A DNA stretch of 64,000 nucleotides from Agelaius tricolor (GCA_023055355.1 JALJCS010000002.1:87507001-87571000), one strand, 5' to 3'; positions 49,648-63,072 are shown, counted from the first letter of the stretch. Notes: generated by a model from the letters alone, not told the origin. Translations and numbers: made by a program.

Positions 49648-50511
49648 AGTCTCCTCAGGAAAATATTGATATCTGTCATCTTTGTTTTTACCAAATTGCA
49701 GTTGTTCCTTGGCAATATGACAAATATCAGAGGTACCTGATTTCCATGTTTTCCTCTGCAGTCCAGATTATTACACTGCTAAGCACAAATATTTTTATGT
49801 TTTCTGTGCACTGAAAATTCTTTTGGAGAACCTGGGGACTTTTCTGCTGCTTCTGAGACCCTGCTGTCTGCTGGGGACAGGAATCTGATTTTATTCCAGG
49901 ATTTGGGGTTTTTCTTCTCTTTTGCTGTCAGAGGATGTAAAACAGGAGAAGAAATAAGCAGCAACAGATAATTCATCTACAAATCCTTTACTGTTCTTAG
50001 CTTCTGATTACTCAAATCCATAAGAATAATCAAGTTCTTACTGTTTATTGATATTCATGCTAAGTTCAAAAAGAAAGTCTGGACTGAAAAGAAATGGTGT
50101 TTCTTCACAATCCATAATTCTCTCTCTCCCCTGAGCATTCACCAGACTCCACAATTATATAACTGTGTATTTTATTTACTTTAGTTACTGTGTTCTCTGC
50201 AGCAGCTATCAATTTATCTGCAGAATTCACAAATGGAAGGCATCTAATATTGTCATATTGGTAAATAAATACTAGTTAATCATGAGGTGAGTTGGAAATA
50301 TATATCCTTTTACTAGGAAGGATTTGTCTGGTACATAGCATACTAATTTAGTATTTTGTTACATAATTATATATTATATAATAATAAAATATTGGATTGT
50401 GTACAATACCAAAATTGAGGAAGGATTTCAGGCTTGGAGAAAACAGACTTTGGATTTGCTGTATTATGTACTATTTTGTCTCATTATCACAAGCACAAAC
50501 CTCACAGCAGT
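49648..50511. other. Unique AT-rich DNA
   Basis: AT-rich tract at about 50340-50400 (TATATTATATAATAATAAAA). No gene is recognised. Confidence 0.5.
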
Positions 50512-50702
50512 GAATCATGGAATCACAGAATACTTTGAGTTAAAAGGGACATTAAAAATCCCTTAGTTCCAACTCCCCTGCCATGGGCAGGGACACCTTC
50601 CACTAAACCACATTGCTCAGATCCCCATCCAGCTCAGCCTCAAACATTTCAAGGGATGTGGCAGCCACAGCTTCTCTGGTCAACCTGTTCCAGGGAATCT
50701 TT
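50512..50702 (-). mobile_element. CR1-type LINE 3' end
   Basis: GAATCATGGAATCACAGAAT is the CR1 terminal repeat on the minus strand. CTGCCATGGGCAGGGACACC, TTGCTCAGATCCCCATCCAG and CAACCTGTTCCAGGGAATC follow in CR1 order. Only about 190 bp of the 3' UTR remains. Confidence 0.92.
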
Positions 50703-51106
50703 GCACAATGTCTGTGGGATACAGTGAAATAATGTGTAAAATGTGTAGCAAAGGGGAGAGAAATGAGTTTGAAACACCTGTGGGCAGACCCTGGTTCAGC
50801 ACTGCCAAAAGCAGCCCTTTGACTATTTATAGTAGGGTGTTCATACCTTTTGCTGTGCTTTATCTGTTACATTGCTAATACTGATCCAGAATGTACAGTT
50901 GACTGATTGTCTCTTAATTACCTGTCATTAATATAACTTTAATCATCCTTGATCCTGATTTGAAATAAACCTCTTAAATTGAGTAGGGTTCCCCTGAAGC
51001 AGTCACCATCACTCATTATATATTTCCAGGAATGAACAGTAATTACTATGAACTAAGTTAATGAAATATTTGGTCTTTAGTCTGGAGTGCTGTGGTTAAC
51101 TCCAGC
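50703..51106. other. Unique DNA between two CR1 ends
   Basis: No feature is recognised. The LINE ends on the two sides point away from each other and come from different CR1 subfamilies. Confidence 0.5.
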
Positions 51107-51342
51107 AGAAGGTAGAGGCAATTTTAACAAGAGGGAAATGGAACTTCTTTACTATGTGGGTAATCATGCACTGGAAAAGGCTGTCCAGAGAGGGTGTGGA
51201 GTCTCCCTCACTGGAGATATTCCAGAATCATCTGGACACAATCCTAGTCCATGTGTTCCAGGATGACCCTGCCTGAGCAGGGAGGTTGGACCAGATGACC
51301 ACACTGTGATCCTTGCAGCCTTACCCATTCTGATTCTGAAAA
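51107..51342 (+). mobile_element. CR1-type LINE 3' end
   Basis: Plus-strand CR1 3' UTR: GAAATGGAACTTCTTTACTA, CACTGGAAAAGGCTGTCCAG, GTGGAGTCTCCCTCACTGGA, GAGGTTGGACCAGATGACC, ending in the terminal repeat CATTCTGATTCTGA at about 51329-51342. It is a different subfamily from the neighbouring minus-strand copy. Confidence 0.92.
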
Positions 51343-53709
51343 TACAACCAGGGTGAGGAAATGTGCTTTGTTATGTGCTGTACAATACCTGCCTCAGTGA
51401 GGCTCTGGTGGTTTTGAGCATGTCCAGATGAACTGAAACAAAAACACTGAAATTGTATCATTTACTGACTACCTACAATGCAGCCATCAATAGAGATGGT
51501 TATACAGAGTAAAGAGGAATTACCTTCATCTTTTCTCTCCCTTTCTTTGATGTGCACTAGTTAAGAATAAGAAAATTTATACATATACGTATTCTTATAA
51601 GTAATAGAAATATTCTCCTTAATCTTGGCAGTAACTGTTGTCCTGGGAATCTTAGTTGATGCAAAATGTTTCATTAACTCCAGATAAGTACAGAGACATT
51701 GAACTTCTAGGTTTTAAGGCATTTTGTGATGCATTTCACAGCAGGCAGGAATAAACAAAACAACCAAGAACTACATTTTTGTTCAAATTATGACTGTGGG
51801 AAAATAACAAGTTGGCTTGCTTTAATTGTGTTCTCAGCCCTCACCAAAGGGTTTTTTAAGATAGCACTCAATTGTCAGCAAGATGCCATAGAAATGAGCA
51901 TGGTCTGTGTGGTCTCCAGAAAGTAAATGGCTTCATGCTTTGTTCTGAGAAATGCTGTCATTTGGATTTGAACCAAATGGCTTCACAGGGAAAACACTGC
52001 TGCCTTCTGCCAGCAGGCTGCAAACACCATGGCTGAAATTCATCTGAGTATGGAGAAAGCTAATCTTGTGCCTGTGTTCTTCTGAAAGCTTATACACAAT
52101 ACTGAATAACCATTGCACTCTTCCCTCTCATTTACTTCTGAATGCCTTTCTCAGTTCTTGGAACTATTAATTACAAAGGTAGATTTAATTGTGGCCCTAA
52201 GTGCATTCCAGATCCTTACTGCTGGTTTTTGACTTGAAGGACATAAAATCTTTATGACCCTGCAGGAGATTGTGACTTTTGTTGCTTCTGCACGTACAGC
52301 AAGAGTAAACAGGCCAGCAGATGGGAATACAAACCCTGCCAGTTGTGCTCCCTCAGCTCAGGAACCCAGGGAGAACAAACTCAGAGAGCTGGATGGTCAC
52401 TCAGTGGCACCGCAGCAAGGGTGGGAGGATGATCCCACTGATCCCACACATCTCCACTGGGCCTGAAGCAAATGAGATATTCCACTAAGCAGGAACGGCT
52501 GTAAGAGCTCAGGCATATCAATGAACTGTCACAACACTCAGCTTTGCAGAAACTCTTCTCTTTTTCCAGAGGTTTAATTCTGATCTGAGTTTCAGTAGTC
52601 CCACACCAACAGAAGCCCAGATTTACATCAGTGATCAAGATCTAAAAGTCCACCTTCTACCATATGCTCTGTTAAGTGAGAAAACAGGCAGACTGGCACT
52701 TCTATTACTACATTCTCCATGTCTTGGTGAGCAAATCCAACAGAGGTGTCATTCATGTGACAACATGATGGCAAAACACAGTGGAATTTCTCCACAACCA
52801 CTCTTACTGAAAGAGAAAATGGGGATGGAAAGCAAAAAACTTCAATTTTGCAGAATGCCATTTTCAGCTCGCTCCAGAATGCCATTACTATATAACAAAT
52901 GTGAGCTGGCAAGCATCTGCTTCTTAGCAGAAAATTGAAGTATTTTGTTGGGGCTGTGGATAGTTTAATATCTGTGAGAAATCAGCTGCAGGAGGTAGGG
53001 AAGAAAGAAAAAATTGCTATAGAGCTCGTGCAGAGAAGCAGGATTGTTTCTGCCTGCTTTGAATTCAGAGCAGGACTTCTGCATTCTTACTAAAACCAGG
53101 AGCTTTGAGACATTGCACCTCAGTCAGGTTTTGTCCCACATCATTGAAATTTAGCCATCTAAAAATTAAGCTAAATTTGGTCACCATTGTGAAAATTCAC
53201 CGCCCTCCTCTTTCTTTTTTTTTTTTTTTCTTTTGAGGAGAAGAAAATACAACCAATTAACCTCCTGCTAAAGGGATCACACAAACATCTATGGATCAAA
53301 GAACACGAGGCAACATTAAAAAGCTGAACTGACAACAATTCAGCAACAAGTCACACGAATAAGCAAGTCCCATGAATAGAGTAGCATTTGATGGCCTGGA
53401 ATGGAAAAAAGCAGCTAGTGCCAGCCCAGGAGAACTAGTCTGCTTTGCCATGTTCTTAGATTATATAATAAGAAAGCATAAATAGAAAGACAAGCAAAGG
53501 TAGCCACAGAACCAGAATAAATATGAGATCAATGAACCATTCCACACTTAAAAGCTCTTCACCCAAATGACTCTGGGACATTAAAAGCCAGCAGTCTATG
53601 CCTTGTGTTAATCTGCAATAAAAATAACTACAAAGAGCTGTATCTGAGCTGGGAACAAATCTGTTCTTTACCTTGTATTTGTGTCCTTTACCCACATCAC
53701 AGACCTTTG
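51343..53709. other. Unique DNA, no gene recognised
   Basis: A T-rich run lies at about 53210-53236. Short open frames are unsupported. Confidence 0.5.
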
Positions 53710-54062
53710 CACTGCAGAACTGCAAAGCTGCTAGGTCTCCCCAGAGCCTTCTCTTCTCTAGGCTGAGCAGCCTCAATTCTGTCATCCTGTCTTCATAGCA
53801 GAGGTGCTATCTCCCCCTCTGATCATCTTTGTGGTCTCCTCTGGACTCGCTCCAACAGGTTCACATCGTTTTATGGGAAGATGGGGCCACTTCTCAAGCC
53901 TGTTGAGATCCCTGTGGATGGCACCCCTCCCCTCCAGCATGGCAAACAGATCACACAACTCTGTGTAGTTTGGTGAACTTGCTGAGGGTGCACTCAAACA
54001 CTCAATCCCACTGCCCATGTTGCCAACAAAGATGTTAAATAACACAAGTCCCATAAATGTAA
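53710..54062 (-). mobile_element. Internal CR1-type LINE fragment
   Basis: On the minus strand it reads from the reverse-transcriptase palm (GLVLFNIFVGNMGSGIE) through LEGRGAIHRDLNRLEKW into the proximal 3' region, with GAGCCTTCTCTTCTCTAGGC on the plus strand. It stops at about 53710, so the last few hundred bases of a normal CR1 3' UTR, including the terminal repeat, are missing. That is unusual, because CR1 copies are normally truncated only at the 5' side. A later deletion is the likely cause. Confidence 0.87.
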
Positions 54063-54069
54063 AATGCAT
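53782..54069 (-). pseudogene. CR1 reverse-transcriptase remnant, FADD box deleted
   Basis: A 95-codon frame with VLFNIFVGNMGSGIECLSAP, then a frameshifted stretch, then LEGRGAIHRDLNRLEKW. Between them the KFADDTKL active-site box has lost about two codons and reads KFTKL in the alternative frame, so both catalytic aspartates are absent. It ends at a stop where CR1 3' sequence begins. No function remains. Confidence 0.75.
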
Positions 54070-56304
54070 ATACAGTTCCTTGTAGCTTCAACTGAATTCC
54101 ACCCTTCCTTTCACTGCAGATTGTGCTTTTTGATTGTTATTTTCTCTGTAGTTCACAAGCAAAAGTACCCAATACTTCCTTCTTTTTTTTTTTTTTAAAC
54201 CTGTCAAGCTGACAATGGAAACAAAAATGTGAATGTTCACAGTCTTACTGAGCTGATGCTCATCAGCATTCTCAGTCTGAAATCAAATTATAACTGAAAT
54301 AAGAGATTGGTAAATAGGGGAGCCTTTGGGACTGGGATTTGCTGTTTTGTGTAGTACCTAGAGAACTGCCTATCTGTGCCTCCTGAAAATATCCTTCCTT
54401 TGTGGAAGAAAAGCCCTTTGAACAGAGGAAACATGCAAAAAAATTAGTCTGAGAGGTTACTGGTGTTAGTGTGCTCCTGCACAGCTACTTGATAAAATCC
54501 AACAGGAATTAATTGTTTGTACATAAACTTTTGCTGATGGCCAGAAGCTAATGCCTGTTTAACCTCTTGGCTGTCAGTTTCCTTTGCATATTTGATTTTC
54601 CTGGTGTAGCAGTTTCTTACTAAAGGAGGAAGGATGCAATTGGGAATTTCTGATGGTGCAAAAAAGCAGGTACGTGGTTCTACCTTGGACCTTGAGTTAT
54701 TTTAAAGAAAAGAGGAGCTTGCTGCTTCTCTTTTGCATGAGCTGTGGGCTTTGAGGGGGTCAGGTGCCTGATTCCCTGTGCAATTTCAAAAGAAGCTTTA
54801 AAAGTCAGATCAAGCTCATGAGAATAAGTGCAGATTACTCACATTTTGGGGTACCAGGTAGCTACTAAAGGCATGTCCTGTGTTTGGGCTGTCCCTGCCC
54901 ATGTAAGCAGCAGGGGCAATAAATTGATTTTCCTCAAGTCTGGTTTTCCTGCAATGTTAATTGGCAAATGATCTCCCTCTCATCATCTTGAGCCATTAGC
55001 ATTTTTATCCCAATTTCTCTCATCAATTTGAACTGAGGAACAAGCAGCTGAGGGGTTTTTTGGCTGTTACCAGGGCTAATGCACACAATTCTCAGGAAAG
55101 TGAGGGAAGTGACAGTCCTTTGTCCTTACACAAACATGGGATATGGCCAGGAAACTAATTGGGACTGAAGAGACCAAAAATACATCTCCACACATTTAAA
55201 ATCCATCAAGAGGAGAGAGAGTTTAAACTGTTCATGGAAAATAATGAACAGCCTTTTTCACATTCACTTTGAGAAGTTTCCTCAAGAATATCCTTCATAT
55301 AGGTGTAAGTCTGTCAAGAGCAAAGTCCTCCTAATTCCCTCTATTCCCAGGTCCAGCAGAGTATTTCATTTTTTATAGCAAGATTTTCATCCAGAAGACA
55401 CCAATTAAATTTTGAAAAAGCTGTGTCAAGAGCCTTATGGAGTTCCTCCTCTCTGCAGCTTCCTCTGGGATGTCAGAGCATTGGGGAATCTTGCTCCATG
55501 TTTTCAATGCCCAAGCCACCAGATGCAGGGGCTTCTGTGCCATGTTTTGGGATTAAATAGGAATTTTTCTGAAGGGAAGAAGACATGGAAACATTTCTAA
55601 GGTAAGAAATGAGACAAACTTCTCCTGTGCCTTTGGAAATGGCTCCACTTGGGCCTTTGAAGCTTTTGCCACATGTTTTATTAAGGGATGTACACTTCAA
55701 AAGCTGTTATTTCTCTTCAGTAGATTCCTAATGCACTCTCCACTGCTCTCCCCTCATTCTCAAATGAATTTTTACCCTTTGGGCATCTTGGGCAGAAGAT
55801 GATTCCATTAAGGGCTGGCAAGTTGGAGCTCCCAGGACGGCATTGCTCCTGCCACGCCTGGCACATCCCTTAGCAACACTGGAGAACATTTACTGCACAT
55901 CCTGCTATTTATGTTTCATGGTTCACATGTTGGCTTTCTCTCCTTTCTCCAAGTTTTTCTGTTGGAATTGCCTCGTGTTAGATGCCCTGTTAGTGATGGC
56001 CAAACACAAGTCCCCATCCTGTCCCTGGGAAATAAGCAGGAAAATTATTTCACCTGCTGCAAGAACCAGTTTTTCCCGCTTGTTTTTATGGAAAGCTGCA
56101 GCACCTGATTAATATCAAATATATCCTCACTGTTAAATAAATGCCATATATATTCTCAGATGAATGCAGCAAGAGTGGTCCCAACGTTTAAAGCTGATAA
56201 TGCCTCACCTGGAGTGGTTTTTAACACAGTGGGCCATCCAATTCTGTACAAAGTCCTGCCTTCATTGCCCTCTCGGCGCTGATTCCAGACTATCTCCTTT
56301 TCCT
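54070..56304. other. Unique DNA, no gene recognised
   Basis: A T run lies at about 54184-54197. Otherwise there is no repeat family or credible exon. Confidence 0.5.
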
Positions 56305-56724
56305 TGTGTCAATGTCATATTTTCTGGAAAAATCCCTTTCCCCAGGATTTTTCTCCTGGGAAGCTGAGACGCCTCAGAGGAAAAGGAAAACAATATTATC
56401 TCATTTGCTTCTCCTGTGTTTTGCTGCTTGGGAATGTGTTTGGAGATTGTTTACCAACAGGTGTTGTTTCATTGGCTTCATGTGAATTGTTTTGAGTTAC
56501 TGGCCAATCATGGCCAAGCTGTGTCGGGGCTCTGGAAAGAGTCACGAGTTTTTCTTTAGTATCTTTCTAGCCTTCTGTAAGTATCTTTTTGTATTCTTTA
56601 GTATAGTTTATTATAGTATTCTTTAATATATTCTAGTATCCTACAATAATAAACTAACCTTCTAAGAACATAGAGTGAAATTCATCATTTCCTCCCTTTG
56701 TCTGGGAGCCCCACAAATACAACA
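56305..56724 (+). mobile_element. Solo LTR of the same endogenous retrovirus family
   Basis: It starts TGTGTCAATGTCATATTTTC and ends CAAATACAACA. Shared family blocks are CCCCAGGATTTTTCTCCTGG, GAAGCTGAGA, ATCTCATTTGCTTCTCCTG, GGAGATTGTTTACC, TGGCCAATCATGGCC and GGAAAGAGTCACGAG. A CCAAT box lies at 56504-56508 and AATAAA at 56648-56653. Flanks (TTTCCT and CCCAAT) do not match, so the target duplication is lost or the copy is rearranged. No internal retroviral region is present. Confidence 0.9.
56648..56653 (+). terminator. LTR polyadenylation signal AATAAA
   Basis: An AATAAA in the expected R-region position of the LTR, about 75 bp from its 3' end. Confidence 0.6.
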
Positions 56725-58237
56725 CCCAATGGGGTGTCTCTCCATTTTTACTGGTACATCCACACTGGTATTCCTCACTTGCACTTCTTTCAAGGAGGCC
56801 AGCTGGCTGGGAAAGAGTGAAAATGACTGGGGAGAAGCTAAAGGTGACCAAAACCACCACCCCCACCCATCAACCAGCGTTTTTCCTATTTTTGGTCTTC
56901 CAACTTTTCTGTATCAGAAAGCCCAGACTGGCACCAGAATGTGCTCTGCACAGTACAGCAGGTGCATAAGAATAATAAGGTGCAGGACTTTCTCTCTGAG
57001 GGGATTCATGTTCTAGATATGTGACTCTGTTTACAGCTGTCTAGAGAGGAATTCAACACCTCAATATAGATTCAGAAGAGAAATTTACCCTTCTACCCCC
57101 AAATAAATGTGTTTTGGGGAGAAGGGAGAGAGGTTATACTCTTAAATATCCAGCTGAACTTCCTCACAGTGAATTAAAATGTCTAGCAAAGAATATAAGC
57201 AATATGTATTGAATATAAAAAAGATTAAAACATAGGGGAAAATATTCATGATTGCTGTGTGAAATGGTATGAGCTGGATTCACAGAGGTGTGTGAAAACC
57301 TCTTTTTGGTCTCATTTGGTTTAGTTTCTTTCAGATTTCACTTCAGGATTTGCTGCTTGAGTGTGATTTTGCAGAACTATTTCTGGAAGCAGCTGAGCTA
57401 CATTCTGGGAAGCAATCCCAGCAACTGAGCATGAAAAATAAACTATGACCATATACCTGATGCACTATTTCCATTTTCATCATGCATTTGACTGGAAGAA
57501 GAGGAGAAAGAACAGCTTACAAAAAATTTTACATGAATTTCAGCAAGCCATCTGTAGAATAAGTATACAAATTGTATACTGTGACAACAAATCAATTTGA
57601 ACCTTGATGTAAGCAAAAATTATTTCAGTATGAAGTCATACCCCATTTCTGGCTAGAATGATATACTTTGTGAGAGAAGAAATAAGGATATTACTTTAAA
57701 AGAAGGATATTAAGTGCAGTATTTCTGAATACAGAAATATTCAGATTAAAATCATATATTACTCATACTCATACACAAAATTTGTTCATAGAAAAATGTG
57801 ACAGCTTCTGCCATTACAAAACCAGTAAAAGCACAACAGTGGCAAAAAAGCTATTATGAACCTAAGGAAGCTGAATTTCTCATAGTGTTACTTTCTGTGT
57901 ATCAAAGTATATGCACACAAGGTATTTTGTATTTTCTACAAGAATGGCAGTCAATTTTGTCCATGCTTCTTTCTAAGTTCTTAAGACACATCTAACTGAA
58001 AGCCTGAAAAGGCTTTTGGATGCAGATGAAGTTTCCAGTAGCTTTGGTGATGTCTTGAAAGAATCAACAGATTGGAAAGATAACAGTGGATAGCTGAGTG
58101 AAAAATAAATACAAGGGAGATGTTTCCCTGTATGTAACTCTTTGTTACTGAACACTTCAAGCCAGCAAACCTCCTCAGCTAAAATGTACACTAACAATGT
58201 CCTGCTCATGATGTAAAATAAATGTGGGGAAAACAAC
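56725..58237. other. Unique AT-rich DNA, no gene seen
   Basis: No recognisable element. A 113-codon frame at 56675-57016 begins inside the LTR and has no support. Confidence 0.5.
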
Positions 58238-58996
58238 ATGGACTTGTACCCACACCTACAGGTTGGGCAGAGAAGTGGTCGAGAGCAGCCCTGTCGAGAA
58301 GGGCTTGGGGATGGTGGCTGATGGAAAACTCACCCTAAGCCAGCAGTGAGCACTTGCAGCCCAGAAAGCCAAATGAGCCCTGGGCTACAACAAAAGGATC
58401 TGGGCAGCAGGCTGAGGCAGGTGATCCTCCCCCTCCACTCTGCACTTGTGAGACTCCACCCTGAGTGCTGCATCCAGTTCTGGGGCCCTCAGCACAAAAA
58501 GGACATGGAAATGTTGGAGCAGGTCCAGAGGAGGCCACAAGGTTGGTAAGAGAATTGGAGCACCTCCCCAGTGAAGACAGACTGAGAAAGCTGGGGCTGT
58601 TGAGCCTGAAGAAGAGAAGGTTGTGCAGAGATCTCAGAACAGCCTTTCAGCACCTGGAGGGACCTGTAGGGAAGCCAGAGGAGGACTCTTCATCGGGAAC
58701 TGTGGTGATAGGACAAACTATGAGTTCAAAATGAAAGAGGAGATTTCAGTTAGATATTAGAAAAAATTCTTTACTGTGATGAAGATGAGACACTGGAACA
58801 GGTTGCCCAGAGAAACTGGATGTCCCATCCCTGGAAGTGTTCAAGGCCAGGTTGGATGGGGCTGTGAGCCACTGTGAGACACATCTAGTGGGATGTGTCT
58901 CTGCCCATGGTAGCGGGGTTGGAACCTTGAAAGTACAGGTTTTAAAATTCTTTGAGGTCCCTCCCAACCCAAAACATCCTGTGATTTTACAATACA
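58238..58996 (+). mobile_element. CR1-type LINE, long 3' fragment
   Basis: The best-preserved CR1 3' end in the window: GAGAGCAGCCCTGTCGAG, TGCAGCCCAGAAAGCCAA, CAGTTCTGGGGCCCTCAGCAC, GTCCAGAGGAGGCCACAAGG, CTGGAACAGGTTGCCCAGAG and GTGTTCAAGGCCAGGTTGGA follow one another in standard order. The end is decayed (CATCCTGTGATTTTAC). Open frames of up to 89 codons here are not genes; they are remnants of the ORF2 C-terminus and 3' UTR. Confidence 0.95.
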
Positions 58997-61900
58997 GTGA
59001 CACCAGTTAATGTCACTGTTTTTCTTTCTGTCAGTGTGCACAGTTAGGAATGAGGGGATGATTGTGTTCAAAATCCAAGGGAAAGTGGCAAAGCACTCAC
59101 TCCCATGTGAAGCTGAAGGGTAAGAATGCAAGTGTTGCAAAACAGGCTGGGGAGAAAGGCCAGACTCCCTGTTTATAGCAGTGGCTGCATGAGTGATGGC
59201 TCTGCTTCAGTGAGATGGGGAGATGGGAAGGTCCAAGCACCATCCCCACTGGGAGGTATTTCTTCCTGGAGTGCATCCAGCAGCTCCCCACTGAGAGCCC
59301 CTAAACAAGAGCAGAGCCTCAGGATGGTTAATCCACACACTGAAATACTCTGTTGAGCAGGTTGTGTAGCTCCCTGCCCAAGCACAAGAAATACCTGACT
59401 ACACAAACATTACTACCTCCTTTGGGAACTACAGCCTTTGCTCTCAGCTGTGCTTTGATCTGTGAGTATCTGTCTTGAAATCCCAGTCTTCCCAGTCTGG
59501 AAAGCTCAGCCCCTGATACACCTGGCCAGTGCCATCATATCACCTTTCAGAACAGAAGTTTTCAAGACCAAAGGCATCCAAACAGATAACCCATAGTATT
59601 CAAATTTCACAGACAGCCTGGGCTGCTGGAGACTACCACTGATGGCAAAAACCATATGCAAGCTATGCAGCAAATCCTGAAGTGAAGCTATCAGTAAAGT
59701 GAGGGTGCAAGGATTTTAAGTCAAGTGGGGGCCGCTGGTGGTCAGAAAATTCAGATTAAGGTGGCACAAGACTCCAGAAAAACTCCTGTTCCTTCAGATC
59801 TCCCAGCCAAATATTTTAAAGCAGTTGATAAATAATTGCTGGTGCAGAAATGTTCTTTCCTTCAGAAGACAGCAGAAAGTGCAGATTGTTTTTAAGAAAG
59901 ACACACAGTATCTTTTTTTTTTTTCCAGGAGAATTTCAAATATCTGCTGACACCCTCAGGCAGAAAGGCAGATTTTCTTTCAGTTTAAAAAGCATATGCT
60001 TCTCTCTCTCTAAAAAAAGCCCCAATGAAAACACCCTTCAAAGCAATTGAGGAAGGGCTGTTTGCTAATTTTACTCAATTCAGCTGCAAAAAATACCTAA
60101 AAGTAACTCATCTGCAAGACCTAGTACTCAGAACTGTAGATAACAGGCCACAGCTCCTATAACAACCTGTAACAGAAATCTGCAATATGCTTTATTTGCT
60201 TCTTTGCACTTGGTTCTCTAGAGTTTTATACCTCTATAAAAGTTCTTCTTTCCCTAGACAGTAAATATTCTCAGAGTAAGAGCTGAGGAGGCCCAGAACA
60301 AGCTTAGAGACCTGCTGAAATTCAAGCAGTAGGTACTGTCTCCTCCAGGAGTAAGAGAAAACCAGGAAACCAAGAGGCAGAATGGCTCCACGTGCAAGCA
60401 GTAGCAATAGGGGTGCTCTGTTCCTGTGATCCTGGTCCTGGCCCTGGGCACCACAAAGGTCTGACCACGTCATGCTGATGTCACACAGAGTCCCATCCTC
60501 AGCCTCCTGCTACTTATATTGTTCTTTCTGGAGTGACAGCTATGTGTGATTAGGTAGGAGTTTATGTGCACATTTAAAAATAAGTTTCTTCTCCTGTGAA
60601 ATTTAAAAGGAGAAAAAAATGGGAGGAAGAAAGGAAAAAGCTATTTATTGTAGCATCATTATCTTAAATTGGTTTACTTCTCTTTGGTGAGGTATTTTGC
60701 ATTTCTGAGGCTTGTTTGAATCTTCAGCAACCTCATTTCCATGTTCTTCACTGCTGAAAGGAAACAACAGAGACATGGCTAAGTTCTCATACAGATTTGC
60801 CATGCCATGCCATTTTCTGGTGGAGGTGATTTACCAGATAAGGAAACTATCTGTTACTGTACACCAAAAAGTTTTCCATTTTGCTGTGATCCTGCATTCA
60901 GCAGGACTTAGTTCAGTAATTCAGATGTACTGGAGCTGGGGTCATCTCCTCTCATGTTACCAACACAAGACTATTTGAAAAGGTCTTTTTACAAACTACC
61001 AAAAAACACAGAGTTACCACTTTTTTTCTCTCTCTCTGTTTAACATATATCTCTTAACACTTGCTCTGGCTGGAATTTTTCTCCAAGGATAGTGTCTTAC
61101 TCCAAGGAGTGAGTGCCAAGTTGCCATGTGCAAGTATCTCCCACTGACTTATGACTGCAGGTTCCAACAGTGAAGGTCACACAGGAGGTGATAAGAAGAT
61201 TGTTACAAGACAGCATAAAAAAGGTTGGGTAGTTGGTTTTTTTCTTCCCCTTGAAAGAGGAATGATTCATTAGAAATGAAGAAAAAGTGAGATGTGAGCA
61301 GAGGAAAATTAAGAAAAGTTTTTCTCAATGGATTGAAAGCACTCCAGACTGTGACAGCCAGATGGAAATTTCAGTGCAGAAATGACAAACATAAAGAGTA
61401 TAAATGTATTTCTACAGATTGAAAACTTGCTTGATCTTCACAGCCCCTCATTCAGGTTTCCAAAGGTTCTTTGGAGGGTTTTGTTGTTTGTGGAGGGAGT
61501 TTTCAAACTGAGAGCTAGATTTGAACAGTAATCCTCTCATAACTAATCCTGGTCTCCTTTCTTGCCCTTCCCCATCTGTAAGGACCAGCCCCAGGAAGTC
61601 CTCACAGTCATCAATACTCAGACTCAGAAACTTGACCTCGTACATCAGGGGACAGGAAAGCAATATAAAACAGAAGAAGAACTCTCAGACACTTGGGGAA
61701 TAGTTTAGAGGGCTGATGTGATTTGCTCAGTGGTGGTACCCACCTGGAGTTGGCCCACAGCACTTGCTCATGGGAAGAGGTGCTTTCAATAAAGAGGTGC
61801 CCTGAACTCAGTTGCCAGAGGTGGTGTAGCTGTTACCTGGTGTCAGTGGTGAGATGGATCTATCCTAAATGCATGAGTCAGGACCCTTCTGCTGAACTGA

Positions 61901-63072
61901 GATTTTCATCAAATCCTTTTTCAGTACAGCAGGTACAGCAATGATTGAGATTTCATCTGAACAAAAGTGAGAAGCAACACACAAAGAAAAACACTCAAAT
62001 GTGTGAATGGGAAGAGGGGCATGACTGGGAGGACCAGGATCATTAGGTATCTGCATGAAGTCCAAATGCAATTTTAGTCCCCTATTGCCAGTGAAGCATT
62101 CAAAGTCAGACAGGATGACAAGGACAATTATATTCCTGCAGCTCTCACTCCAGTGAGACATTCAACTGCAAGAACAGCTGATAGCAACTATTGGATGAGG
62201 AAACATGATTGAAACATTGGGACTGAGACACAATTAGAAGTATCACTTTGTATTGGTCTGAAGAAAAATGCAGTGGTATAAAATTCTGCCTATTCTTCTG
62301 CAGCCAGTAGACAAATAGAGGTTCAGCAAGAAAAGAAAAATAAGGGAGCATTGTAAGGGGAAACCCTTAGGGAAGGTATAGCAGTGCAAAGAATTGCTTG
62401 ACAACATCCAAGAAATAAATGCACTAAAAAACAGGAGAAGGTTTATCTGAGAGGTTCATTTGCACAGAGAGTTACTTTTTAAAACTTGTGCTCTTTTTAG
62501 CCAAGTCTGGCTCTCTTTAGTTCAAGGTGGAAGGGAGGGGGAAGGGGAGGAAGGAAAAGAATCTAGCGGAGAAAGAGAAAAGAAAGAACAAAACCAAAGC
62601 TATAAAGTCAAACCAAAATCCAAAATTCAGGTTGAAAGGTTAATGAATGCACATGGCTCAACTGAGGTGCTGCATATTGAAAACTAGAAATCATATTGAA
62701 CAAGGGAGTAATCAAGAAAGGAAGGAAAAGAAACACACTGGGCCATGGCAGAGGCACAATTAAACTCACTTGATGTAAGTCCAATGCTTTTTCATAGAGA
62801 TCCATCCCGTGCAAATGAGGTCCAGAATTGGAAAATATTATTTGCCATCTCTTTCTTTCCCTACTGAAAACATTTCTGCTGTTTTCATTTTTGTAGAAAC
62901 AACTTGTACAAATATTTCTAGTTTTATATAGCCAGATTTAATCCAGTAACTTTCCTCCAAGTGCTCTCAAAGCCCAAGGTGAAATCAGCAATGCTGCACA
63001 AGGTGCCATTGCCATTGACCACAGCTCAAGGGCTCAGGGTGTCAGTGGCCACAGGACCAAGCAGTGCTCCCA
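58997..63072. other. Unique DNA, no gene recognised
   Basis: It contains a T run at about 59911-59925 and a polypurine tract at 62529-62588. No credible exon or known repeat family was seen. Confidence 0.5.
62529..62588. repeat. Polypurine tract
   Basis: Uninterrupted purines at 62529-62561 (G-rich then A-rich) and 62568-62588, separated only by TCTAGC. Such purine/pyrimidine strand asymmetry can form triplex (H-DNA). Confidence 0.85.
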
